A DNA stretch of 64,000 nucleotides, from contig JAFCMP010000457.1 in assembly GCA_017506865.1 (NCBI GenBank), forward strand, positions 744,001-808,000, given 5' to 3'. The position numbers and the translations under genes are program-made. The notes under the pieces are model-generated. The model had not been told where the DNA came from. It worked only from the letters and a program-made list of their open reading frames with translations, and made no database searches. The DNA comes from Tribonema minus. Taxonomy: Eukaryota; Sar; Xanthophyceae; Tribonematales; Tribonemataceae. Shown here piece by piece: positions 48,201-56,984 of the stretch; position 1 is the first letter of the stretch, and each line of letters opens with the position of its first letter.

Positions 48201-51200
48201 GTTGATGCACAGCTGCTCGAAGCTGCATGCGGGGGGGGGGGGAGGGGGGGGGGGGAAAGGGGGTAGGTGGGTTGTCGACGTAAATTTGATGCACAGCTGC
48301 TCAAAGCTGCGCGCGGGGGAGGGAGGGGGGGGAAGGGTTAGCTGAGTTGTTCACGTGAAGTTGATGCACAGCTGCTCAAAGCTGCGCGCAGGGGGGTACG
48401 GGGGGCAGGGGATAGGTGGGTTGTTCACGTAAAGTTGATGCGCAGCTGCTCAAAGCTGCGCGCGCGGGGGAGGGGGGGGGGGGCAGGGCGTAGGTGGGTC
48501 ATTCACGTGCAGGGAATCTGGGGCTGCCACGGACACAATATCGCTCTTAGAAGTATCAGCTGCTGTCTTACTTGGAAACAATGGCATTGACGAGATCAAG
48601 TGGCGAGTGGTGCGCTGAGCGGCGCCAGCTGTACCGGCTCAGCCGCTGCCGACGTGTCGCAGGCGCATTTCACCCTGCAGCCTGTAGCGCACACGCGCTC
48701 GGAGGCTCTCAGCCTCGTGCGCCATTGAGCTATGCCGCGACCTGTCAAGTGCATGCATTGCACGTCGCGCGTGTCCTGCGCAGCGGCAGGTCGACTCCCC
48801 GACGCACACGCCCCTGACACTACACGTTCATATCACTCTCAGCGTCCCTGGCACTTCTGCGTCATCTCAGTGCGAGGGCCGCGAGCGGAAGCGGGGGACG
48901 GCGCGGCCCTCGCGACCCACGATGTCAAACCCTACCCCCCTCCTCCTGGCCCTTACCCTAACCCCCCACCCGCTGTGCGCATGATCTCAAAGCCTAACCT
49001 CATCGTAACCCTCATGATCTCAAAACCTTACCCTAATCCCACCCCTAAACTACCCCCCCCCAACCCTACTTCTACATCTAAACCCCCACCTGTTGCGCGT
49101 CATGATCTCAAAGCCAAAGATGTCGAGGATGCCGATGAAGGCCTGGCTGCGCGCCTTGCGCGACGCCAGCGGCTGCCCGCCCTGGTGGCTCTCGTTGATG
49201 CGGCTCACCAGCCAGCCGAACGTCTGCGCGTGGGGGCGACGCGCGCGCAGGCGGAGGGGGCAGCGCTCAGCAAAGCAAGTTATGCATGTATATACGCCTG
49301 CTGACATGGCGTGGACCGGCCAGCCGAACGTCTGCGCGTGGGGGCAGCGCGCGCACAGGCAGAGGGGGCAGCGCTCAGCCAAGCAAGGTATGCACGTATG
49401 TACGCCTGCTGACATGGCGTCGACAGGCCAGCAGAACGGCTGCAAGCCGCTGCCGCGGCCCGTTCCCGCGTGATGATCATCGAGCGCTCCGACAATCACC
49501 GCTGCCGAGGGCGCGTGCGGACTTCAGCGCCTCAGCTGCAGCTGCCGGGGGAGCAAATCGCCCCACACTCATTGAGAGCTTCAACGGCGGCTGCCACGGA
49601 CGGGGCGCATGCGCACTTCAACAGCGCAAGTTCAACATGTGACGCAGGCTCACCTGGCCATATACGTGCTTGATGAGGCCGTCAAGGTTGGCCTTGGCCT
49701 GCGTGGCGTCCAGCGGGATGGAGATGTAGCTGCGGCGGCGAGCGCGGTAGGCGGATGGCAGTGACGATGAGAAGCGGAGCGCGCGCCCCTCAACTTCACC
49801 TGTGAACTTCACATCATGTGACGCGCCATGGTCACTGGCGTCTCTGGCGCCGGCACAGAGCTTGCTTGCTTCACGAGCACGGCGGCGAAGGGCAGCAACG
49901 ATGAGAAGCGGAGCGGAGCGCGCGAACCCTAACCCTAACCCTAACCCTAAATTTCACCCCTGAACTCCACACCATGCGCCGCGCCATGGTTCACTGAGGT
50001 CGCACGAAACTTGTTTGTGTTACCCCAATGGGACCGCCGCCGGCCGAAGCACGCGCAGTGACAGCCAGCGCCGCGGGCGCGCACGCGCTGCGCAGTGACA
50101 CACAATGGAGTTTGCTGCAAGCGGCACGTCTCACCCGCTGGCCGCACGAGCATGCAAGCAGCCGCACCTAGGGCTAGGTTAGGGTTAGCCGCAGGCGGCT
50201 CCGAGGCGCTGCCGCCCATCGCAAGTGGTATGATGACACATGCACTACCACTAAAATCCGCGTGTGCTCCACAGTGCTGCGAGTCGGTTGCATCCCGCAC
50301 AGCGCAGGCCATCCGCACCGCACCTCCGCCGCATCAGTATGCATCAGGTGCCCATCGCCGCTGTTGAAGCGCGTCGTGTTCCACCCGAAGCCAGGGCGCC
50401 GACGCAGGGCGGCGCGCACACATGTGTCGGTCATGCTAACCCTAGCCCTAGTCCTGACCCAGCGCACTGCGCGCGGCCGCGCTCATTCATTCCTTCATTT
50501 CCTCAAACATCCGTTCACGTGTTCCGCAAGCGTCGCGCCGCGTGCGCATGCACGACGTTTGCAGTGCTGCGTTCAGGTGGGCCACGGACGGGCAGCGGCG
50601 CGGTGTTCGGAACATTCCGTGCTCGCCTGTCTGTTTATGTATATACGTACATGAGACACTTTCGAGGAGATCACAAAGACACATGTAGATTCTGGTCGCA
50701 AGCGGGACATCCACCATCTGCGCCTTTTCACGCCCGGAGCGACAATCTTAATTTGTTCTTAAAAACAAAAAGTGCATACTTACATACATACCTGCCCGCC
50801 GTCTGCGTGCGGCGCGTGCGGATGTTCTCCGTGAGCTCGCCCAGCCGCAGCCCGAGGTCCGCCGCCAGCTCCGAGAGGGGTTGGATCCCAGCCTGCAGCT
50901 CCACCTGCGCGCCGCAGACGCGTGGCAACGGCTTGGTATGCATGTAGAGCATCTATTTTAGGCACACGATCAGCATGCCCATGACAAGTAGCTGGATACT
51001 TCAATATGTGTTCCGTGGAGCTTCGGGCTCGCGCGAGAGGGATTGGACGCCAGCCTGCAGCTCGACCTGTACGCGCGGACGCACCCAGTGGCAGCAGTTG
51101 CTTGAAACGCATATGCAGCACATGTATGTACACCTGTAACACGACACTCAGTGCAGCCAGCAATTCAAGGGGTCGCCGTGTGGGGCGGCCTCAACGGTGA

Positions 51201-54200
51201 CGTTCCCCAGGTGCAGCAGCGCTCTGCATCGTGGCTCAACAGTGTCCTCTGCAGCGACTCTGCAGCAATCAGCACACACATTACTTGGCCCACCCCATTT
51301 CCTGTCGATGACTCTCAGCAGCGCAGCGAAGCACTCAACGAGTCACTCACGGGCTCGCCCTCCGCCGCCGTCTTGAAGGTGACGTTCCCCATGTACAGCT
51401 CCGCATCACGGCTCACCAGTGCCGAGGCGACACCACAGCAATTGACACACACACACCACTACATCAGCACACATTGCTTGACCAAAACGCGCAGCAATGC
51501 GGCGAGTCACTCACGGGCTTGCCCTCCTGCGCGGTCCACAAGGTGACGTTCCCCATGAGCAGCGCTTTCGCAGCAGCAATCCGCAGCAGCGCTCTATGGA
51601 GCAACAACAGTGCTCTACGAGGCGACACCACAGCACACACGCTACCGTACTTGGCCAACACTGTTTCCTCACAATGACTCTCAGCAGCGCAGCGAGCCAC
51701 TCAGCGAGTCACAGACGGGCTCGCCCTCCGGCGCGGTCTTGAAGGTGACGTTCCCCATGTGCAGCGCTCCGCATCACGGCTCAACAGCCTAGGCGACACC
51801 ACAGCAATCAACACTACTTCAGCACACATAGCTTGACGAAAAAAACCGCGTAGCAAAGCGGCGAGTCACTCACGGGCTCGCCCTCTGGCGCGGTCTTGAA
51901 GGTGACGTTCCCCATGTGCAGCAGCGCTCCGAGCAGGCGCCACATCTCTCCCCTGTCCGCGGCGCCCACGCCCAGCGTCTCCAGCGCCTCGCACAGCTTT
52001 GCAAACTCCGCCAGGTCATCCACATCCTGCGCGGAGCGATCCCGCGCGTCAGCAACGTGGACGCGTCAGCATCTACGTTGCTGTTGATGATGTACATGTG
52101 CACAGGGGGTGCGTATATACACATGTATGTCTAAGGCTTGATGTTGTGATGGGCCTTGCGTCTTCAGACCGTCGCACAGCTTCGCAAACTCCGCCGGGTG
52201 GTTGACGTCCTGCGACGAGCGATGCTGCACACGTCAGCTATGTACATACATGTGTGTATTTTTAAATGAACATGTATTTATATTATAAGGCTCAACATCG
52301 TGATGAGCTCAGCGTCTCCAGCGCCCCGCAAGCTTTGCAAACTCCGCCAGGTCATCTACGTCCTGCGCGGAGCGATGCTGCGCGCGTCACCTACAGTATG
52401 TACATACATGTGGGTACTAACATATGGATGTAGTACTTGTATATGGATGTAGTGTGACAGATGTACAAGCCTCGATGTTGTGATAAGCACAGCGCCTCCA
52501 GCGCCTCGCGCAGCTTCGCAGACGCCGCCGGCGCGCCAATGCCCCAACCCTCACCCTCCCTGCCTCACATTGCAGCACATGAATGGCAACTTGCCCTTCT
52601 TATTGCCATCAATTTACATTACATGACATACTTCGAAGTATAGTGTATGTGTCATCATGCATGGCAATGAGTAAGTCAAGGGTGTAGCCATAGCATTGGC
52701 AAAAAGCGCAGCCTGTTTGCTTCCGCGCGACGCGTCAACTGCAGCATGCCGTTGCGCGTCGCGTTGCCGCGCAGCAGTGCTCAGCAGCTGCACCCGCATG
52801 CTTCAACACACCGTCCAGACGCACAGTCGGCATGCACGCTCACCCCATGCCTTGATCCAATGCCTACACATAACACACATACCCTGTCCCTGACCGTGGC
52901 AGCGCTCATTCGCAACGATCGAGCACGCACCGCAGCCCCGTCAACCAGTGCTCGCGCTGAAGCTTTGCCCAAGCCTAACCCTAGCTAGCGCCGCTCACAA
53001 CTACCCGCACGCTGCGCGCCTCAGACTGCGCGCACACCGCGCCTTGATCGAGCATCGCGCACTCGTCTGCGTAACCCCCACCGGCCCCCACCGTAACCCC
53101 GACCTTGTTGCAGCACCTCGAACTGCATGCGCTCCGTGCCCTGGCCGAGCATCGCGCACTCCGCCGCGCACCCCTGACCCTCGCCCCGGCCTCACTGCGC
53201 ACCTCGCCACACCCCGCCACAGAACATCGCGTTACGCTCCTCTGCGTAACCCTGCCTTCACCCCTGACTGCTGGCCCCAGCATCGCCGCATAACCCTAAC
53301 TCAACCCCTAGCCCTGACCCTAACCCCGACCTCCATGCACACCTCGGACTGCGTGTACACCCCGCCCTGGTTGAGCATCGCGTACGCCACCATGTGACCT
53401 CAACTCTTCCCCTACTCCACACCCTCAAGCCCGGGCCCGCTCAAACCATGCGCTGCGCATCGCGGACTGCCGCATAACCCTAGCTCTGCCCCTGACTCTA
53501 CCCCTAGCCCTACCCCCCTAACTCCGCGCACCTCTGACTGCGTGTACACCCCGCCCTGGTTGAGCATGGCGTACTCCGCCGCGGGGCGCATCGCCGGCCG
53601 CCTCCGCGCGCCCCCCCACCGCCACGCCCCCCCCCCCCTCCGCGGCCGCGCGGCACAGCTGGTAGAAGACGTGGTAGTTGCGCTCCGCCGCGTCCTGGTG
53701 CACGAGGCGCGACTTCTCCAGCAGGAAGTGCAGCGTGCGCGCGCCCACGATGCGCCAGTCCGCGCCGTACTGCAGCTTGATGTACTTGCCGAAGCGCGAC
53801 GAGTTGTCGTTGCGGACCTGCACGCGGCAGCGCTCGGCACAGGAGGGAGGGGGGGTCAGCGGATGTGTGCGGCGGCGGTCGGAGGGCGCGTGCTGCGCAG
53901 CGGTGATCGTGCTGCGCTGAATACTTAGGATATCCGGTTCGCTTGGCGCTCGTAGGTGCACATGTGCCCGCTGCTGAGGGCGGTGCTGACAGCAGCGCGG
54001 TGTTGAATAAGAGCGTGCCAGTGCGTGTGCCCCCGCGGCGCAGTGCAGCCCTGGCGGAAGTTGAATCTGCCAAGCGCCGCCGCAAGCGCCTCACATGCAA
54101 CACCAAGAAATTGCAGACACGCAGCAGGCGACGCCCGAACGCCAGGCACGCTGACCCTACCTACCTACGCCTAACCCTAGCTAGGACACGCACCGTCTTG

Positions 54201-56554
54201 GCGTTGCCAAAGGCCTCCAGGACGGTCGTGCTCTGCAGCAGCGAGGACTCGACGCGCTGGCCGGGCGTGAGCGCTGCCGCGGCAGCAGCGGCAGCAGATG
54301 CGGGGTCCGCAACGGCGCCGCCGCTGGCGTGGATCAGGTAGCGCATGACGTACTTGGCCGCCTCGGTCTTGCCCTGCGTGGCGGGGAGGGGAGGGGGTTG
54401 AGGGGGGTGGCTCAGTGAGCAGCAGTCAAGCAGGAGGCATGCAGTGTGGCGCTTGAACTTTGCATGCCCGCCTCAGTGACCGCAAGTGCAGTCCCCTGAT
54501 ACGCGCCCATCCGCATCAGTGCAGTGCAGGTGCGCACGCACACGCGGCATGCCTGCGGCATGGCAGGCCCCGCAAGCGCCCCCCGCATCAGCCTCGCTGC
54601 GCCGCCGCCGCCGCCGCCACCGCCGCCGCCGCCGCCACCGCCGCCGCCGCCGCCACCAACAGCGCCGCCGCCGCCAGGCGCAGCGCAGCGGCCATTGCGG
54701 CGGCACCGCAGCGGCAGCAGCGTCCCCTACAAGAGCCAGCGACTCACCGCGCCGCTCTCGCCCGTGATGATGATGGACTGATTGGGGATGCGCGCGCCGC
54801 CGACGCTGCGCGCGCACGCCGCCGGGTCCTTCATGTAACGGTACGCCTTGTCCGCGACGGCGTACACGTGGGGGTGGTCCAGGACGCTATCCGCGGCGCC
54901 GGCGTGCGCCTTGCGCCGCGCCGCCGCCGTCGCCGGCGGCCGCGCAAACATGCCGCCGCCGCCGCCGTCGTCGTCGCTGCTGTCGCTGGCGTTGCCGTTC
55001 AGGATGCCGCGGATGCGCGAGGCCTTGCGGCGCCGCGCCGCCGCCGCGGGCTGCGCGCCGTCGCGGCCGGCGCGGTGCTGCGCGGCGCCGCTGCGCGCGG
55101 GGGAGAGCGCGGCGCCGGCGGCGGCGGCAACGCCCGGCGCGGCGTCCGCGGGCAGCGGCATGCGGTACAGCAGCGGTATGTCCTTGTAGGGGTTGACGGA
55201 GATGAGGACGTCGCCCGTGTACGTGTAGATGTCGTCCGCCTCGAAGCGCATGCGCAGGAGGTTGAGCAGCGCTGCCTCGTGGAGGTTGTTGAGGCGAGCC
55301 GCGTCCTCCAGGTAGAGGCTGGCGCGGTTTGTGGGGGGGTGGGGGGTGGGGGGGGGGTGCGTGAGATGGGAGTGCTTGCAGTGGCTTGCAAGGTCAGTCC
55401 TCTGCGGTGCTGGCGGAATAGTACGAGGGGTATCACCCATTGTGGGCATCTACTGTCAATTTCCCTCAGCAACGTAAGAGGGAGGGGTGGTGGGAGGGGG
55501 GGAGCGGGTGTGAGATGGCACCGCGTGGGGTCGCTTGCAGCGCCAGCCATTCGCGGTGCGGGCAGAATGGTACGAGGGGTATCACCCATTGTGAGCATCA
55601 ACCTTTCTCATGCGATGCTTCGTGCTCCTTGTCGCCCGCGCCTATACATGCACTGCATGCGCTATAATTATGTATTTACATCAGAACTTCAAGCCAAGCG
55701 TTACCATGGCGGGGATCGATGAATGATGAAGCGATAAGGCTGGCTCACTGAAGTGCTGTTCTCCGTGGTAACAAGGAACTATTGGAGTTCTTACAGCAGG
55801 GGATCCAAAGTGAGAATCAGGCCAGAGGCAGTCAAGGGCAACACATAGCCGGCACAGTCGAATCAACACTCGTGGCGACCCTGCAAACACACAAGCTGAT
55901 GTCAGCAGTTGGCATACAGTTGGCATGCAGTTGGCGACGGTCTGCTCCCTGCAACGGGCCATTAGCTATGTCCGATATTCGCTGGTAAATATCGCAGTTC
56001 TCACAATGCACCAATAGTGAAAGGCAGCACTTACGCATGGCTGGGATCCCAGACCCTGATGTCTGTTTTCTTCACGTCAAATGGCACGCCGCCCTGCTGT
56101 TTTTGCAGGGTAACCGTCACATGCTTTTCATCCTCCCCCAGCCGCTCTATCCTCGCCACGCTCCAGGCCTCCTGAGGGCTGCGTGGGGAACGTTTGCAAG
56201 CAGAAATGCTGTCTCATTAGGCGGTGGCACTGGCGGCGCACCCAGTGGGCCAGGCTTGAGCGCAGATGATCCGGCAAAATGCACAGCGACTCCCAGCCTG
56301 CCCAGCAACTTCCACACTTTTGTGCACACTCACTCTGGCACCCAGACGTGGGAAATGGAGTCGGGCCCTGCCTCTGAGCTGCCAGTTATTCCAGCAATCT
56401 CGGCCTGCCTAGTTGGCGAGCCTCGCCCTGGGGAGCCTCCTGCTTTGGGTGACCGAGACCTTGAGGGAGTCCCCGCCCCAGCTGTTTTACTTGTTTTGAC
56501 GGCAGCGGGTGGGATCCGCTTGCCCGTCTGGAAGTTTCGCATGCCCGTAAGCAT
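33998..56554 (-). CDS. Myosin with IQ, ankyrin, PH and C2-like tail
   Basis: Actin-based motor of about 1,756 residues in 29 exons (minus): 56554-56334, 56178-56035, 55318-54748, 54373-54194, 53817-53532, 52026-51874, 50904-50792, 49729-49654, 49223-49090, 48222-47959, 47604-47532, 47056-46940, 46205-46026, 45488-45322, 44552-44300, 43893-43726, 43069-43004, 42856-42635, 41813-41634, 41151-40903, 40693-40343, 39474-39294, 38907-38837, 38357-38245, 37084-36853, 36202-36143, 35794-35549, 34815-34739, 34121-33998. Codon phase fits at all 28 junctions. Exon 5 is one base too long: a G-run frameshift near 53625 separates QLCRAAAE from [10 protein letters not shown]. One intron (after 39294) appears to be GC-AG. 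The start ATG at 56554 has an in-frame stop upstream. The class is not assigned. A membrane- or phosphoinositide-linked transport role is inferred from the PH and C2-like domains. Confidence 0.93.
35340..35575 (-). repeat. Copies of the C2 exon end plus donor
   Basis: The end of exon 35794-35549 with its donor (minus strand TGCATGGTCGTC, GAGCTCAAG, GTGAGAGG) recurs at about 35453-35490 and 35359-35395. The copies keep GTGAGAGG. They are separated by degenerate CCCTAACC strings and a shared TATGACCCCC. Confidence 0.88.
37880..38335 (-). repeat. Copies of ankyrin exon end plus donor
   Basis: The end of exon 38357-38245 (coding [19 protein letters not shown]) with GTGAGTGC recurs at about 38072-38150 and 37888-37965. 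The right copy is nearly complete. The segments between contain CCCTAACC-type strings. Confidence 0.9.
39470..40062 (-). repeat. Copies of PH exon head plus acceptor
   Basis: The start of exon 39474-39294 ([14 protein letters not shown]) with its upstream CAG recurs at about 39620-39670, 39838-39885 and 40008-40062. Shared flanks include GAGCGCTG-type text and GCGCGCATGGACCGGTGGCTACAGTA. The period is about 200 bases. Confidence 0.88.
41150..41290 (-). repeat. Copy of ankyrin exon head plus acceptor
   Basis: The start of exon 41151-40903 ([15 protein letters not shown]) with its GCGCAG acceptor has a close duplicate at about 41220-41276 ([15 protein letters not shown] on the minus strand), about 120 bases upstream in the intron. 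Confidence 0.88.
41634..43893 (-). other. Myosin neck with IQ motifs (exons 16-19)
   Basis: Exon 16 completes the converter ([17 protein letters not shown]). It is followed by several light-chain-binding motifs of the IQxxxRGxxxR type, mostly degenerate: [78 protein letters not shown]. About six motifs imply a calmodulin-bound lever arm of ordinary length. The last exon runs straight into the first ankyrin repeat ([19 protein letters not shown]). Confidence 0.85.
43460..43770 (-). repeat. Copies of IQ exon end plus donor
   Basis: The end of exon 43893-43726 (coding RTAAITIQK) with GTACGT is repeated almost exactly at about 43573-43608 and weakly at about 43460-43480. GCGGCACGCGACTG-type text and CCCTAACC strings lie between. 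Confidence 0.85.
44140..44330 (-). repeat. Copies of motor exon 15 end plus donor
   Basis: The end of exon 44552-44300 (AEYFQ, then GTATAG) recurs at about 44141-44175 as GAGTACTTCCAG followed by GTACGTATAG, and more weakly at about 44215-44240. CTGACCTTACCCTACAC strings lie between them. Confidence 0.8.
44810..45345 (-). repeat. Copies of motor exon 14 end, donor and intron start
   Basis: The end of exon 45488-45322 (REQLNYR) with GTGAGCGCC recurs at about 45185-45210 and 44935-44990. The copies also share downstream intron sequence, including GAGCACCGCCGTG and CACTCTCGCC, so units of 130 bases or more were duplicated. Confidence 0.85.
45930..46050 (-). repeat. Copy of motor exon 13 end plus donor
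   Basis: The end of exon 46205-46026 (GGCGTCGGGGCGCGTCCACCTG then GTGAGTTGAA) has a near copy about 80 bases further into the intron, at 45935-45960. Confidence 0.75.
46725..46985 (-). repeat. Copies of motor exon 12 end plus donor
   Basis: The end of exon 47056-46940 ([12 protein letters not shown], then GTGAGT) recurs at about 46846-46885 and 46731-46774. CATCAGTGCTCAGCAGTACACTC-type text is shared between the units. Confidence 0.88.
48200..48500 (-). repeat. Copies of motor exon 10 head plus acceptor
   Basis: The start of exon 48222-47959 (FEQLCIN) with its CAG acceptor recurs at about 48283-48315, 48356-48390 and 48430-48465. Each copy is followed on the plus strand by a G run. The period is about 73 bases. 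Confidence 0.88.
49195..49445 (-). repeat. Copies of motor exon 9 head plus acceptor
   Basis: The start of exon 49223-49090 (TFGWLV) with CACGCGCAG recurs at about 49315-49345 and 49425-49442. The intron text between copies (AGGGGGCAGCGCTCAGC, GTATGCA, GCCTGCTGACATGGCGT) is also repeated. Confidence 0.82.
49925..49951. repeat. Interstitial telomere-like (CCCTAA)4
   Basis: Four perfect CCCTAA units in a myosin intron. Shorter or degenerate runs occur at 43289-43305, 2018-2035, 37765-38035, 48950-49075, 53285-53335 and 61780-61915, all in introns. The unit suggests a TTAGGG-type telomere. The runs are too short and scattered to mark a chromosome end. Confidence 0.85.
51030..51075 (-). repeat. 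Degenerate copy of motor exon 7 head
   Basis: Minus-strand text resembling the start of exon 50904-50792 (VELQAG, then PLSE) with an acceptor-like segment appears once, about 150 bases upstream in the intron. It is less well conserved than the other cases. Confidence 0.6.
51175..51945 (-). repeat. Copies of motor exon 6 end plus donor
   Basis: The end of exon 52026-51874 ([15 protein letters not shown], then GTGAGT) recurs at about 51709-51765, 51512-51565, 51345-51405 and, most degraded, 51180-51235. The period is about 165-190 bases. Most copies keep GTGAGT or a near match and the surrounding intron text (CAGCACACA, TTGGCCAACAC). Confidence 0.92.
51990..52530 (-). repeat. Copies of motor exon 6 head plus acceptor
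   Basis: The start of the same exon ([16 protein letters not shown]) with GCGCAG recurs upstream at about 52160-52225, 52315-52390 and 52480-52525. Together with the array on its other side, this exon is flanked by copies of both its own ends. Confidence 0.9.
53010..53590 (-). repeat. Copies of motor exon 5 end plus donor
   Basis: The end of exon 53817-53532 ([15 protein letters not shown], then GTGCGC) recurs at about 53338-53395 and, more degraded, at 53105-53165 and 53015-53065. Strings such as CCCTAACTCAACCCCTAGCCCTGACCC fill the gaps. Confidence 0.88.
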
Positions 56555-56984
56555 GGTGCCCGTATGGTAGCTCCACTACCGCAGCCAGCTCTCTTCTTTC
56601 GCGAAGTGTGTGAACTAGTCACCCTCGCGCCATTTGGCTCACCAGCACTCAGGGGTCATGAAACCGCCTCTGCGAGTAGTTCGACGACAAAGATCAAGTA
56701 AGTCTACACAGTGTGAAGCATCCGTGCGTGGAGCGTGTCAGTGATAGGCCGATGCAGCTGCTTTGCATTGCTGGCCAGGCCGCATGCACCTTTGAGATAA
56801 CATCACGAGGTTCTGCACCTCTGAAACACGAGACATCAGTGCTGCCGAGAACACGCCGTGTGATCAATGTGCATGCTGCGCACACCCGCAGCAGAATCTG
56901 CTCGTCAGCAGCAGCAGGACCAGCACAACCAACGCTCCAAGCATAGCCAGATACCATGTAAAATCGATCTTGATTGTGCAGCGG
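56555..56984. other. Intergenic region, rsmE to myosin
   Basis: 430 bases between two minus-strand genes. It should hold the rsmE 3' UTR and the myosin promoter. No motif stands out. Confidence 0.5.

Larger units (their letters stand above)
44300..56554 (-). other. Myosin motor domain (exons 1-15)
   Basis: Residues 1 to about 977. After a 65-residue basic, serine/proline-rich lead comes the N-terminal HVWVPDPQEAW and [11 protein letters not shown]. Then [20 protein letters not shown] and [12 protein letters not shown]. The P-loop [18 protein letters not shown] spans the exon 3/4 junction. Switch I is [13 protein letters not shown], switch II DIFGFE ([11 protein letters not shown]), followed by [15 protein letters not shown]. 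The actin-binding region is [19 protein letters not shown]. All nucleotide-binding residues look intact, so the motor is expected to be active. A roughly 90-residue low-complexity insert with polyA/polyG/polyD lies between PYKDIPLLY and [10 protein letters not shown]. Another serine/proline-rich insert occupies exon 13 (loop 2 position). Confidence 0.93.

Noticed and set aside
49925-49951. Chromosome end or true telomere
   Set aside because: Only four perfect units, in the middle of an intron, with similar scattered runs across the whole window.
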